64,000 nt of DNA from Thamnaconus septentrionalis (Eukaryota; Chordata; Actinopteri; Tetraodontiformes; Monacanthidae). Below, one piece after another: positions 1 to 16,861 of the stretch. The translations under genes were made by a program, and so were the position numbers. The notes beneath the pieces were generated by a model. It made no database searches. It was given only the letters and a program-made list of their open reading frames with translations, and was not told where the DNA came from. Within the stretch, counting starts at the first letter, position 1. Each line of letters opens with the position of its first letter. The DNA lies in contig CM020515.1 in the NCBI GenBank assembly GCA_009823395.1, positions 7,362,489 through 7,426,488 on the forward strand. The letters are read 5' to 3'.

Positions 1-1245
1 TTTCATGCCTGTGTGTATCTGAGTCCAGGCTCTGTGTGTGTGTGTGTGTGTGTGCGGTCCTCGCCATCTCCGGCCTCACTCTGCTTACAGATGGGAAACC
101 AGCCGGTCCATGCAGAGCAACCAGGCTGCAGGCTCCGCCCAACACATGTTTACCGTCTGTCGCTGACTGTAAATGGCCACTTCCTTCGCATGTGGCACTC
201 AGGTTCATCCTGGCTCTGCATTCAGCTCGGGAACCAGTAACCTGTAACACTGGTAAAGGAGCACGTAGTAAATGAAGCAGAATATCAATAACCTAGCGTA
301 TTAATTGTATGTAACTTTTACATACCGCGTATTCTTTTGTCTGTATTGGCCAAATTTAAAAGGAACAAATGATTGAAAGGTCTTAGCTGCTTTCCTGCAG
401 AGCTCCTGAACGAACTAATTTCAACATGCAAGAAAAGTTTTGAATTTTTCTAATGTATCTTTTTGTGACACTTCTTTGACATTAGCCGTTCTGGCTACAA
501 TTCTATTGGCACCGTGATGTGAAATTAATTTCTTGCCAAAGCCAGTTGGATATGGTGAGATTGGGAGAAAAAAAAACAAAAAACTCGCCACCCCCTCAGG
601 AAAAGCAGTGCAGTTTTTGTCCTACTTTTAATGTGAAATTGCCGTCCAGCTCTGATAAAACTCGTCCCGCATAAGCGAATCTCTGGCATGCAGCTGCACC
701 GACCGGTCACGGTTTCTTTGGGGTCCGTTGAAAACTGGGAGGCCGAGCTGCAAGCTGTGGATACAATGTTGCACGTTCAAGTGTGAAATCCTCTGCGCTC
801 TGCATTTTGTCCCCCGGGTGGACCCACGACACTCGACTTTCTCCGTCTGTCGGTTTGCAACCTGGTCTCAAACGTCCTGGTTTAAAAGGAGGAAACACTT
901 CAATGTGGCTGTGCTACATCGATATTAGACACTGTGCCTTGACCTGTCTGTCAACCGGGCGCCTGCTGTCAATCATTTTGCATTTTTTCCCCCCCACTAT
1001 TTTCTCTGCGTCGTATCGGTCAAAAAGACCTTTCTCGTCCTATCTTATTCTTTACGCCGGGATTCTCTGCTCTTCTAGTTTCTGGATTTAGTTTTTCTTG
1101 GGTTTTGTCTTTACTGAGCCAGATGGTCCCTAAGTTGCGTCTGAAGCCTCCTCTTCATCCAGACCTGGCAAACCTGCCTCTGCTACTCAAAGGGGTAAAT
1201 CCGAACACGAGCGCCTGTCACATCTCTGCATGGACGCGTTGGGCG
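1..1245 (-). other. 3' flank and presumed 3' UTR of the VWC2-like gene
   Basis: No second gene is visible. On the minus strand the sequence continues from the stop codon. A candidate ATTAAA poly(A) signal lies at 627-632, seen as TTTAAT on the plus strand, giving a UTR of about 0.6 kb. No AATAAA was found closer. A short (TG)n tract lies at 33-54. Confidence 0.35.
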
Positions 1246-5795
<4,550 letters not shown>

Positions 5796-5936
5796 GGTGA
5801 CCGACACTGATGCGGCCCCGCGGCGCACTCCGCCGACGGCGTCCGTGGCGCGCGTGCGCGCACGCAGTGTCTTAATTAGGTCTTATCTTTTTTTTTTTTT
5901 GATTCTATATAGCTGGAACATACGGAAGATGATTTG
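5796..5936 (-). promoter_or_regulatory. Presumed 5' UTR and promoter of the VWC2-like gene
   Basis: This CpG-dense stretch, with GCGCGCGTGCGCGCACGC at its core, lies directly upstream of the ATG at 5795. It becomes AT-rich at about 5870 and abuts a MITE at 5937. No TATA box was identified. The transcription start is inferred only from position and CpG content. Confidence 0.4.
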
Positions 5937-6493
5937 TACGGAAGAGGATTAGGGCCACAAGAAGAGAGAGAGAGACAGATAAATAAATTAAGATAGAATG
6001 CCCCCCCGCCCATGTTTCCAATTCGAGAATAAAGTTGAAATTTCAAAATTAAAGTCGAAATTTCGAGAATAAAGTTGACGTTAAAGACGACGTTCTGTGC
6101 ATAAAATCGAATTTTTGCAATCAATGTCGACCTGAAGTAAGTCAAAATGTCGAGAATAAAGTCGATAGGCTCTGCGCGCAGGTCGAGTGGAGTACTTCCG
6201 TTTTCGCCAGTGTCCTGATTACTGAGGTTCACTCTTATGGGATACACCTGTTTTCGGCAATTTACTTTTAACTGTGGGTAACTGGGTTAATCCACCATCC
6301 TCCCAGTCTACTCGCCGACTTCATTCATTAAATTTCTACTTTACAAAATTTCTTCTTTTTTAACTTCGACTTTGTTCATGAAATGTCGACTTTTATTTGA
6401 AATTTTAACTTAAAACTCGAAATGAAAACAAATAAAAATCTCCTTCCTATAATATATTTTTTTCTCTTCTTGTGGCCCTAATCCTCTTTCGTA
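5937..6493 (+). mobile_element. MITE-like element with AATAAAGTCGA repeats, copy 1
   Basis: Terminal inverted repeats of about 29 bp, beginning TACGGAAGAGGATTAGGGCC on the left and TACGAAAGAGGATTAGGGCC on the inverted right, differ at one position. The interior is built from diverged units like TTTCGAGAATAAAGTCGAAA and has a unique core, GGCTCTGCGCGCAGGTCGAG. A second, inverted copy is at 40951-41500. No coding capacity is visible. The left end carries a short direct duplication (TACGGAAGA at 5921 and 5937). The superfamily is not assigned. Confidence 0.75.
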
Positions 6494-9118
6494 GAAACAA
6501 CTATGGTAACAGAGTTGTGAAATCGTGATTAAAGCGATTCAATCGTTTTCAAACCACAATTTAACAAACAGAAATCCACAGGAAATTCAGAGAACAGTGG
6601 GCAAATGGGTCCAGCCGTGTGAAGAAAAGAGAATAAAGTCTTACTTACGTTCTCAAGGGCAAGCACGTTTAATGAAATAACCTTGTATGCATTTCTGAGA
6701 AATAGCCTACATCTTGTAAATCGACAAGGAAAAGGTCGCACACGAAGTAATGCATTGTAATAGGGTCGAGGTCATTTACTATATCTGATGGAATAAAGTC
6801 TCCATTTTACGTGAGGAAATGTCACATTTACAGGGATTAAGTATGATTTTATTTGCAACACTAAAGTAGCGAATTGAGCACGAATAAAGCTGTACCAGTT
6901 GCACGATATGCCGAGTGTCTTATATTCAGTTAATCGAGAAATCGGTTTAAATAGTATTTTATCTCAGCTCATCTCTGTACTAATTGACGGCATCTTGGCA
7001 GGCAATTTCTGCGACTGGTGTACTTGAGTGCAACCACTAGAGGGCAGCAAATCACCATAAAAGCCCTTCTACTCTAACGCAAACCCCACACGCGCGGACA
7101 CAGCTGTACGCTTCACTTCTTCAAAGCAATGAAACATAATCGTTTGGAAATTTATATTCAGGAATATGATCTGATACATTGACTGCCAGGACTTTAAATG
7201 TATGACAATGTTGATGACGTTAACGTGAGATGATTCAATTTACTTGACAAATATGTCACCTATTGTGCGTGTGAATGCCCTAATAAAGCTACCAGATGTT
7301 GTTAATTTAAAAATGTTCAGATGAATGATTTTGTGCATAATTTAAGCCACTAAAGAATGTCAACATCATAATAAGATCTTGTCACTTTGTTCTATATTTT
7401 CCGTGTGTCAAAGATTGAAATTGAATGTTTTCAACTGCATGTTTGCTTCAAGGCACAAATTTTAGAAGACATGAAAAGATCTAAGACATTTTCCTAATAT
7501 AAACGCGTAAAGAGAAGTGACAGCTCTGAGGCCAAGATAAATCTAGTCCTTGCCAAATAAGTGCCGAAACAAGTTGCTCGGGGTTACACGTCAATCAACA
7601 AGTATGACAGAAATATTCTGGAGAGCGTTCGGATTAATAATTCATAGATTATTCAGTCAGCGCGTCCCCAATTTCTCTGATATTTGGAGAATAGCTGCCA
7701 ATGGATTTTTTTTTTTGGGACTAAAGACGCTCACTAATTTTTTGCTAGCAAAGATGTCTGTCTTATGAAAAGGACAGTGATGTCTCAGAAGATTCATAGA
7801 TCGAGGTTCCAACTCCACCTGATGCTTCTGGCAAAAAAAAAAAAATAAATAAAAAAAAAATGAAGAAAAAAAGAAAGACAAATATCTAAATCTAAACAAA
7901 CCTTTCCCTGGACAGAGTTTTTCTAAAGGTTACATTTGCACTGAAATGCCAAAAGGCATTGCAAGTTTATCCTGAGACATATTTGTAGACGCTGGACAGG
8001 GCTTCACAGGTACCATTTACAAAGGCTCCTGTCTTCTTCTATTTTTCAAATAGGACACAAAGTAGCAGAGGGACAAAAAAAAAAAAAAAAAGAAAAAAAG
8101 AAATGATACCAGTAAGTGCATAAGAGGTGACATCTTAAACCGTCAGAGAATGAACGACTGCAGACCTGTATTAGCAATATTTGGTCATGTATGATTTTTT
8201 TTCAAGCTAAAATAGTTTTAAAAAAAAATATTGCCACCCTTGAAAAGTCCGACTTTTAGCAGGTCTTCGTTTTGATCGAACCACCCTTTCCCTCTGCAAG
8301 TCATTCGCATTTTCAAACACAAATGCCAGATGTGCCCACACGACTTCACCGACTTTGGAAGATGCGTTAAAGGGTGTGTATTAAAAGTCATAGCTGCTTC
8401 ACCAGACACCAACTGAATCCTTGCCACAAACTCAAACGGCAATGTTATCTGCCTGGTTGATGCCTTCAAAGCTGATTTTTTTTTTTTTTGCCTAGCAAAA
8501 GTTAAAAAAAAAAAAAAATACTGCTGACATCACCAATTGCTTAGGTGCTGCACACAGCGCGGTTCCAGAATACCATTTAGGACTGGCAAGCTGTGAAACA
8601 GAAGCCGAGCCCGCCACTCAGAAAGCATTTCAGTGTTTTGCATTCTGCACGAGGTCTGGTGTAGTCACATTGCTGTCAGGTGTGGAGCCTTTATGTCCTC
8701 AATTCTGTTTTCTAGCACACTCACAGAGTTGGGAATCCCACTGCAGCAGGGTCGATCACCGCTGTTGAGAAGATTATAAAAGAGAGGCCAAATAAGACCC
8801 CATGCATATATTATGCAGCAACAAAACCATAAACTCTATGAAAATAGGGCATGGTTATAACTTATGAGTGGTGACAGACCTTTCACTCCTCTGACACTTC
8901 TGTCGTGTGCAACTGCTTGCTTCATGTCCAACGGCGTTGTCCCTGCCTCTCTGTCGGTGTATACCAGGGCAGCAGTCACAGCGTGTGTGACCTGTTTGCC
9001 TACCAGTTGACAGCCGTGCTCCTGAAGCGTCATCAGGGAAGTTCAGGTGGGCGTGTCTGCTGGCGATCCTCTCGCAGCCTCCCACTTCTATAATTCAGCA
9101 CACCTGGGCTTACTTAAG

Positions 9119-9140
9119 CTCCTACACTACAGTGTAGGAG
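9119..9140. repeat. Near-perfect palindrome, 10-bp arms and 2-nt centre
   Basis: CTCCTACACT, AC, AGTGTAGGAG reads as a 10-bp inverted repeat. It lies immediately before a tRNA-like repeat region. Confidence 0.75.
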
Positions 9141-9156
9141 GACAGTATGTTGTTTT

Positions 9157-9312
9157 TCCTCAGTTGCTAAGATTACTGACTCTGAATCCTGAGGTTGGTT
9201 GCTCATATCTCAGGGTGAACGTGCCGGTGGATGTGCTTCAAAAGTCAGCGGATAACTCAGGGTGTCAGAGTGCTGACTTACAATTCCTATGGTTGGCGGT
9301 TCAAGTCCAACA
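9157..9312 (+). repeat. Dimeric tRNA-like (SINE-type) sequence
   Basis: The second half has an A-box-like TAACTCAGGGTG near 9253, AGTGCTGACTTAC, and a consensus B box GGTTCAAGTCC at 9298-9308, spaced as in a tRNA. About 97 bp upstream a diverged copy reads CTCAGTTGCTAAGATTACTG followed by GAGGTTGGTTGCTCA. It lacks a convincing acceptor stem, so a tRNA-derived repeat or pseudogene is more likely than a functional tRNA. Confidence 0.5.
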
Positions 9313-9847
9313 ATAAGTAGCGATACATTATAAAGTCCAGTGGCCCCCAAAAGATCAATTTTCCAGGAGAAGAGACCCAAAAGTTTCCACGTCGCTCAGC
9401 ATGAAATGAAAATGTCTCTGAATACTGCACAGTTCAATTCTTCTGCCAACAGGTTTGCACCACTTGAACTCAAATCACTGGTATGACTGCCCCGGGTCTT
9501 GAACCACCAACCCCCTATTTGGCCACCCTCAAAACCCTTCTGTTGGAAGTCTTGGTTTCGAGGAGATCTTGCATCGTACCACTCTGTCTCATGCTTAACA
9601 CTTCTTCTTCTCCTTCTTCTTCAGTGTCACCAGACATCCTGTTCACTGTTTACCACTAACCAGACTCCTCGTCCGTCAAACCTTAAGAATGAAACAGACG
9701 TTGGCAGCCATTTTAGCTCCATGTCGGCTGAGGGTTCTGAATGAACTGGCGTCACTTGAACCAATGTTGGGTGTCTTACCTCTGCACCCTGACTCGTTAT
9801 CCGGGCAGCTAGCAGCCAGGTAGGTCGGCAGCTCGACAGGTTGTTGC

Positions 9848-9885
9848 TAGCTAGCTAGGCTGGCTAGCTAGGCTGGCTAGATGCT
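9848..9885. repeat. CTAGCTAGGCTGG short tandem repeat
   Basis: About three units of a GGCTGGCTAGCTA motif are visible. No other structure was seen. Confidence 0.7.
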
Positions 9886-10980
9886 GCCTGGAAACAAGAA
9901 TCGGGTGCATTTAGCATTGAGCCAATGATGGTCACATGGCATCTAGCGGATGGTGGCAGCGTCCAGATTGCATATATCTTTAGTGCCCCAAGTGGACTGG
10001 AGAAGCACCACACCAAGCGCAAGTGCTTAGCGGCTAGCATGTTTTGGCGTAGTTTGACAAGCTGTGCATGATGATCTATTGACATTACTAATAAGTGGAA
10101 TGGACCTACACCAGAGATGAGCTAATATCTTGACGGTAAAACCTTGAGGAGGATCCAAGCATGTGCTCATGGCAGCGCACCAAGGGGGAGAAAATCTCTC
10201 AAAGCAGTTTGCACCATGACAACTGAAATAATAAAATAAAACAGTGTGTAACAACACTCCTCGGACGGTAAACTGTGGAGACGCAGATGAAATACTGTGC
10301 AATAGTTGAGTGTGACATGTTGCGTCTCGCTACTCGGGCTATATGTAAATGCTGCGCAAGACACCTTCCCCAGGCATTCAGGTGTTTGTTTATGTGCGCG
10401 AGGCTTTGCACCCCCTGTGCGTGTGAAGTGAATCCCTGGACTTTAATGCTGTCGGACGTTGGTTAATAATTTACATCCAGTGTCCTTCCTCTGCACACGG
10501 TGACTTTTCTTCCCTCATCAGAGGCGGTGGGGGGAAAATGTGCACTCTCTTCCTGCTGTTTCTGTCTGTCAGACGGCAGCTCAGTGGGGCACTCAGTGTA
10601 CTTCATGTGCATGTACCCGGTGTCCAGTCCTGTCCCACCCTGTGACCTTCGCTTCCTCTTTCATCCCCTTTTGTGAATTCCAAAATAAAAAAAAAAAAGT
10701 TTGAGCCCCAGAATGTCTGCACGTCGGCACCAAGGATACGAATCCAGGCTGTGCAGAGTTCGTTTTTATTTACTACCACGCTTGTATCATAATGAGCATT
10801 TCTCACTGTAGCTAATAATAATAGTTAAGAGCTGATCGATCCAAAACAGTGCAACACAGACCAAAAATAAATACGTCTTTGTGAATCATCACACATTCCA
10901 CTTTGACACTGTGTGCATCTCAAATGCTAATCCTGCTCCAGGCTGGGACCTGACGATGAACAAGAGCTGACAGACAGACA

Positions 10981-11020
10981 GAGGGAGGGAGGAAGGGAGG
11001 GAGCGAGGGAGCGAGGGAGA
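10981..11020. repeat. (GGGA)n purine tract
   Basis: Imperfect GGGAGGGAGGAAGGGAGG run. On this strand it could form triplex or G-rich structures. Confidence 0.8.
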
Positions 11021-13011
11021 CATGGAGACAAACATTAAACCTTGAACCAACGACCAGATGAAAACATCTCTTGTTCAGCCAGTTAGTGGCGTGTGGTTGT
11101 AATTAAAGCGCGTGTGCTACGCTGCCTCCTTGTGACTGTGTTTTCATAAGCGAGAGATCTGAATGATGTCTGCTGGTGTGCAATATAAACAGAGAGACGG
11201 ACCAAGCTAGCTATCAATGAAAAAAATCAGGTCCAGTTTTTGTGGATTTCCCCCGTGATGTCTTTGCTTGTGATTGAACATTGAAACTTTACGTGCACAG
11301 ATACAGACGAACACACAGACGAACGCCCTACGTGCTCACGACGGTCCACTAATTTGTCTTGAAAAGGAAGCAGGAAATGACTCCATGTGTTATGCCCGAC
11401 AGGCAGCGCCCTCTGTGGGCATAAGGATTAACCGTGACTCTGCCTCTCGTCGCTTTAGGAGCAATAACATGCAAAAGTACAGTTTTGACGATATGACAAA
11501 AAAAACAACAACAACAAACCCTCGGGAAATAAATAAAATGTCTCCAACGGTATTTACCTGCCGCCGCGTTACATCACAGACAGGCCCAGCAGACAGCCGC
11601 GTCTGGCCTAATGAGGACGCTGTTCGGCTTGCAGACAGCGCTCGGCAGTAACAGGTGAGTGTTTTTTGTTGCGCGGTGAAAACAGAGCAGATGTACGCCA
11701 TCAACCTTCTGTTGCTGTCTCTCCTTGCTGAGGCGAACAGAGGGCTGCAGCAACAACACAAAGGAGACTTTTCTCTTGTTTTTTGCACAGCGTTCTCCTG
11801 TCTGAAGGGGGAAAGAAAAATCATTATGCACAATGCGGATGGGGGGGCGTTGGGATTTTTCCATACACAAATGCCTTGATGCAATAATGTTCTTACGCTT
11901 GTTTGGGAGGCGCAGTAACGTAGCATTTCTACTTCAACCTCCAGTTTGGAAACGGTGAAGTCACAGGTTGAGCTCCTCTTGTGGCGCCGCTTCATGTTTT
12001 CACATCTGCTCTATTCAACAATGCGCTTGTAGGGGCAGCGAAATCGTCTCACTTCCACGAATGTGTTTATCAGAAAAGCAAAGTTGTTTTAAAAAATATC
12101 TGATAAATACATCTTTCCTCCACAAGTCTTGCAGCCACTGCTTGTTTGACGCATTAGAAGATAAAAAAAAAGTCAAGATTACAGGAGAGATTCTTTGAAT
12201 AACATGTCTGCTTGGCTTGATTTGCTCATGGCACATATACTCTATATACTGTACGGTCATGCATGTTTGCGCTTTCAATATTTGCAACGTGACGAGCAAG
12301 TCAGTCACTGGAAGGTCGGCTAGTCTGCAGGGCTCGCCGGCCTGGTGCGTCTTTGGGTCTGCGGTGAAGAAATTAAAAATGCTAATTAGCATTCGTCTCT
12401 TCTCCATGTTCCCACCCCGCAAAGCACGCTGGGCCCACATTCTTCCCCGAGACGAGACCTGGATCGCGCACTGGAAATGTTTCTGCCTCTTCAGTGCGTC
12501 TTCGCGCCCCCTTTTCAAGCATTTAATGCGTTTCTTACAGTCGGAGGCCGTTTGAGCAATTAAGCCTGAAATTTTCCTCTAAATCCTCAGATTTCGCTGC
12601 GTGGAAATCTGGAGGAAGGATTACATGTTCTAATTCTGGTGCTTGGATCATGCACTGTTTGGCCTGGCTGAGGCACTTGTCAATTACATGGCTGAAACAA
12701 GATTATTTATTTATTAACTGTTTTTTTTTTTTTTTTTTTTTTGCCCAGACTTCTGGGAAATAGACTTTGCTGCGGCGTTCTGGGCGGAGGGTTTGCTGCC
12801 GGAATAATTAAAGAAAGGACGCCGGAGCCAAAGTGCAGAATAACCTGCTATTAACCCTGCAAAAGAATTGAATTGTGCTTGAATATCAAATGTGCAGTGC
12901 TGGAGGAAGATGCCAGGCTGATGTTACTACTACTAGTAAAGTTAGGTTGCTAGGATACAAAGGCAGGTTGGACTGAAACTGAGGGGGAGTTGGTGCTATG
13001 TGAGCGCATCC

Positions 13012-13013
<2 letters not shown>

Positions 13014-13054
<41 letters not shown>
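13014..13054. repeat. (TG)n microsatellite
   Basis: About 20 uninterrupted TG units follow a GCATCCGC boundary. Confidence 0.95.
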
Positions 13055-13057
<3 letters not shown>

Positions 13058-14987
13058 AAGGGTAGAATCAGATAGTGCAGCTGCTGAATGCTTATCAGAC
13101 ATCTAGTAAGGAGGGAGGCTTCCAGGAGGATGGTTAAAAAAAAATAAAAAAAATAAAAAAAGTAGGTGCCTGAATAATATGCGTATAAACAGCAGGGGGA
13201 AGGAGAGATAGATGAGGACGGGGGAAGATTTCTCCTGAGAGAGACGAAGGAGAGCAGGTGAGACGGGAGGGGGGGAGGGAGAGAGACTCTGGGGGTGGGG
13301 GGAAGGGAGGGCGAGCACCAGGGACGTGAAAATGAGAGGCAACTGTGCGGAAGAGCGATACGAACCTGAAAGTTCATAGACAGCGCTGTGGCATTAACGA
13401 CTGCCCCTGCAAGGCAGGCAGGGCTGCCTGCCACTGGAACAGGACTGTCACTTATCCTAAACACTTGGCGATGCAGCAAAAACCCGCTGGGCTGAAACTT
13501 CAGCCCAGCCCCGTTCCTTACTTTTAACCAGCCTCAACAGTTTGGAATCTAAACAAAGATAAGTAAAAAAAAATAAAAAAAATAAAGAAAAATCTAATAA
13601 AATAGTACGCACCTTCAGAACATAACCACACCATACCATAAATGTCCCATATGTGAGACCAATAAGTATGCAGCTTTGAAATACTTTAAAATACAGTAAT
13701 TGCGATACAAAAAGTAGTTAGAAAGTAGATATGAGAACTGTGCTCAACATCACCTCTGGCAAACTGAACCAATAAGAGGACAACTGAGGAAACCGCTGAG
13801 CCTCAAAAGTCATGCGACGAATAAAACACAACAAGGGGCAGAGACTGCTAGTCAAAATTAGGTTAGAATGGTTGAATTATATTAACTACAATAATATAAA
13901 TTCAACTGTTGGTGACAATGTTGTTCAACATTTTATTTATTATTTATTAATTTTGCATTATGTGTATGTTTGGTGCTTAACAGTTTGCTAACATGGGACA
14001 TGTTAGCGGGTGCTAAAGTGTTTAACAGGGGGGACGCCTTGCTGGGAGAGGCTGGTTCTCGCCTGCAGTTGATTTACAGTCCGGGCGCGTGCAGCGCCTC
14101 CCTAAGGCGAGAAAGTGAAAGTGACGGTGACGAGGACGAGCGTGGGACTCAGAGCGGTTCGGCCCGGCTTGTTCTGTTTGTGAGAAACCAGAGCCACGAG
14201 ATGATGTTATACAGTACAGCAACTGCAAACTGAAGCAATTTGTTCAATAACTGCACACTTTACTAAAATGGTAATTACATTCTGACACTTTCCAGGTAAA
14301 AAAACCCTTTAGTGCTCTTTGTTTAATTGTATTTTGTTTACACCTCTGAGCTTCAAACAGCTCCCAACACTTGACAACAAGCCCCTCAGTCTCAGGGCTG
14401 CAGGAAGCAGCAAATCTATTCCAAATGGGACCACAGAATGGAGAAGTACAGCTCAACAACAGTCTGATGAAAGAACAGTAGTCGCTTGGCTTATGTATAA
14501 ACACAGTTAAAACACACACACACACACAAAACACAGTCAGGAAAGGATGTTGGTTTTTCAGCTGCCACCTCTCCTACCTCCGAATCTCACCTCTAACTCT
14601 GGCTGTGAAGGAATTAAACGCGCCCAGACTACAACCATGACATCTGTAGCCTCATTTATTTCACTCATCCAGTTGTGGCCTTGCAGAATAAACACACATT
14701 GACCCCGTGTACGCTTGCACGCCTGCAGAAAAAAGAAAAGAAAAAGATATCTCCCAAGGGACTGAGAAGAAGAGTGTTCTATGAAATAGATTTAGCTTAA
14801 CAGTTCCAACGCTGGCTAAATAGGAAAAGGCCGGCGGGTTTTTAACCATCGGAAAAATAAGACAAAGAAAACAGAAGCTGTGGAGAAGCCTGATGAGCTG
14901 GCGACTTGTCCGGGTGTAGGAGGCGGATGGAGAACAAAGGAAGCCGCAGCCGACATCATCAACAGCTGATGGCACGCGGCCAATAAT

Positions 14988-15513
14988 CAGTGTTGTTGGG
15001 ATTACTTCATGAAAGTAATCCAACTACTGATTACTCCTTTTAAAAAGTAATGTAATTACTTATTTATCTACTCTGTTTCATAAGTAATCAATTACTAATT
15101 ACTTTAGTTAAAAAAAAGATAAAGTAACAGTTGAGAACGTCTTGTTTCCTGCACATAACGTACAACAAACCACATTTTTCTTTCATTTATTTTTATTTCC
15201 AGCTATCAAACGCAATCGCTGTTTTTCATTTTGCCGCCGCCATGCTTGCTTTGGTGCGTCGTCGCATGTCAATGACGTCGCACGCACGCACGGCTGCATC
15301 ATCAATCTGCGACATTACCGTTTTCCGTTGTTTTTCTAAATTTTGTGGATAGCAAGACATTTTTAGCTCGCAAAATATTTCGTAAAAATGGAATCACGAC
15401 TCCATAAAGTAATTATGATATAATTACCATTTTTGCCAGAGTAATGCCGTTACATTACTCTGTTACTAAAAAGTAGTTTAATGACAGCAGTGGATTACTT
15501 AGTAATACAACTG
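14988..15513. mobile_element. Non-autonomous hAT-type element with perfect 8-bp TSD
   Basis: The element starts CAGTGTTGTTGGGATTACTT and ends in the inverted equivalent, AAGTAATCCACTGC-type termini reading TTAGTAATACAACTG. It is flanked by the identical 8-bp direct repeat CCAATAAT at 14980-14987 and 15514-15521, as expected for hAT insertion. The interior is AT-rich, with TAATTACT motifs at both ends and no transposase frame. A truncated relative is at 16121. Confidence 0.85.
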
Positions 15514-16120
15514 CCAATAATACACGAGCAAAAATCCAAAAATAAACCGAAAAAACACACAACGGGATTGATTCACACCTCTTGATCTCTTTTCTCCGAC
15601 ACGACAGCTGCACCTCCAGGCCACCAGGCCTCCTCCTGCTTTCACACTGAAGGCCAGTCCACTTCCCGTGCTGACCCTGAACACTGGCGCTGGGCGTAAA
15701 TCACGAGACACTTCCGCCGTACATCTCATGCGGCCGTCCCCACCCTCCCCCCCCTCCCCCCACACCGGTTTCTCAGAGACGCACAAGGTCAGTTTACTTG
15801 TCTGACAGCATGTGATTCCCTGACGCCGCACCTCCATTGCTGCGACGCGGACCCCCTTCACGCACCACTTGGCCAGACGTGCGAGCTCTTCTCGTTTGTC
15901 TCTTTTGTCACAACAAACTTACTGTGCGACCTGCGGCGCGGCCGTCCTCAAGGGAAGACTCGGGCGTGGGCCGCCGCCCCCACCTCCCCCCCGGAGACAT
16001 GAGCGCCGTTTCAGGAACTCCCACGTGTGCGGGATGGCGGGCCTCGAGTTCTCCGCTCAGTGTCGGGGCCACTTGTGTTTCTTTCTTTACATCAACAATA
16101 AACATCTTTTTCTCTAAGAC

Positions 16121-16405
16121 CAGTGTTGTTGGGATTACTCCGCAAAAGTAATCCAACTACTGATTACTTAAGACGCCAAATCTGGCCTGCAGAACTTGAA
16201 GAATTTAGTGAGTGATAAATTAGCTGTATTACATCAATTTTTTTTCAGAGTTTTAAGAGTAATTTCATTATTGAGGTAAATACTGTGGGGCTTCAAAGAC
16301 AGATATTTCGTTGTAATGCTTTTGTTAATCGTCAATTGACGTTAAAACACGTTTCAACATATTCCATGATATATTTTTTTCCTCCTATGAGGTGGGTCAA
16401 CAAAA
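16121..16405. mobile_element. Chimeric repeat: hAT end fused to interior of a second hAT family
   Basis: 16121-16168 repeats the first roughly 45 bp of the 14988 element (CAGTGTTGTTGGGATTACTC). From about 16177 the sequence matches the interior of the element at 60938: CTGGCC, GTTTTAAGAGTAATTTCA, GGGGCTTCAAAGAC and CCTCCTATGAGGTGGGTCA all have counterparts near 61050-61215. Neither element is complete here. Confidence 0.7.
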
Positions 16406-16750
16406 CACTCCTGCGTGAATCTGCACTCCCGAGAGAAAACCTAAAGTGAAACAGGAAGGCAAATGCAACTGTGAGCATAAACATAAGGAAACAGGAAGGA
16501 CAAACAAGCAGGCTTTTTTTTTAAACGATCAATATGGTGTTCATGTTTGGGTCAATGGGAAAATGGAATTCTGTTTTTATTCTACCTTTGCAGCAGTTTC
16601 TCCCTTTATCACACGAACTAAATAAAAGCGGCGTCAAAAGACAACCATTGTGTGTTTCTTCATTGTCATTCAGTTGTTGGTTGGCCGCTGTGGGGAAGCT
16701 TGAGGAGGTTGTGTTGCAAAAACGCATTTGTTTTTGTCTTCAGATTGGGG

Positions 16751-16861
16751 ATATCTATCTATCTATCTATCTATCTATATATATATATATATACATACGT
16801 ATGTATGTATGTATGTATGTATGTATGTATGTATGTATGTATATATGTGTGTGTGTGTGTA
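16751..16861. repeat. (ATCT)n(AT)n(GTAT)n(GT)n compound microsatellite
   Basis: Four successive simple-repeat blocks run without interruption. The open frames crossing it are artefacts. Confidence 0.95.

Larger units (their letters stand above)
6494..14979. other. Intergenic sequence between the VWC2-like gene and ca10, proximal part
   Basis: No gene is recognised on either strand. Open frames are short and cross homopolymers or microsatellites. It contains a short palindrome, a tRNA-like dimer near 9.2 kb, a GGGA-rich tract near 11.0 kb and a (TG)n tract near 13.0 kb. Confidence 0.6.

Noticed and set aside
9253..9312. Functional tRNA gene
   Set aside because: A and B boxes are plausible, but no paired acceptor stem was found and a diverged tandem copy lies beside it, so a tRNA-derived repeat is more likely.
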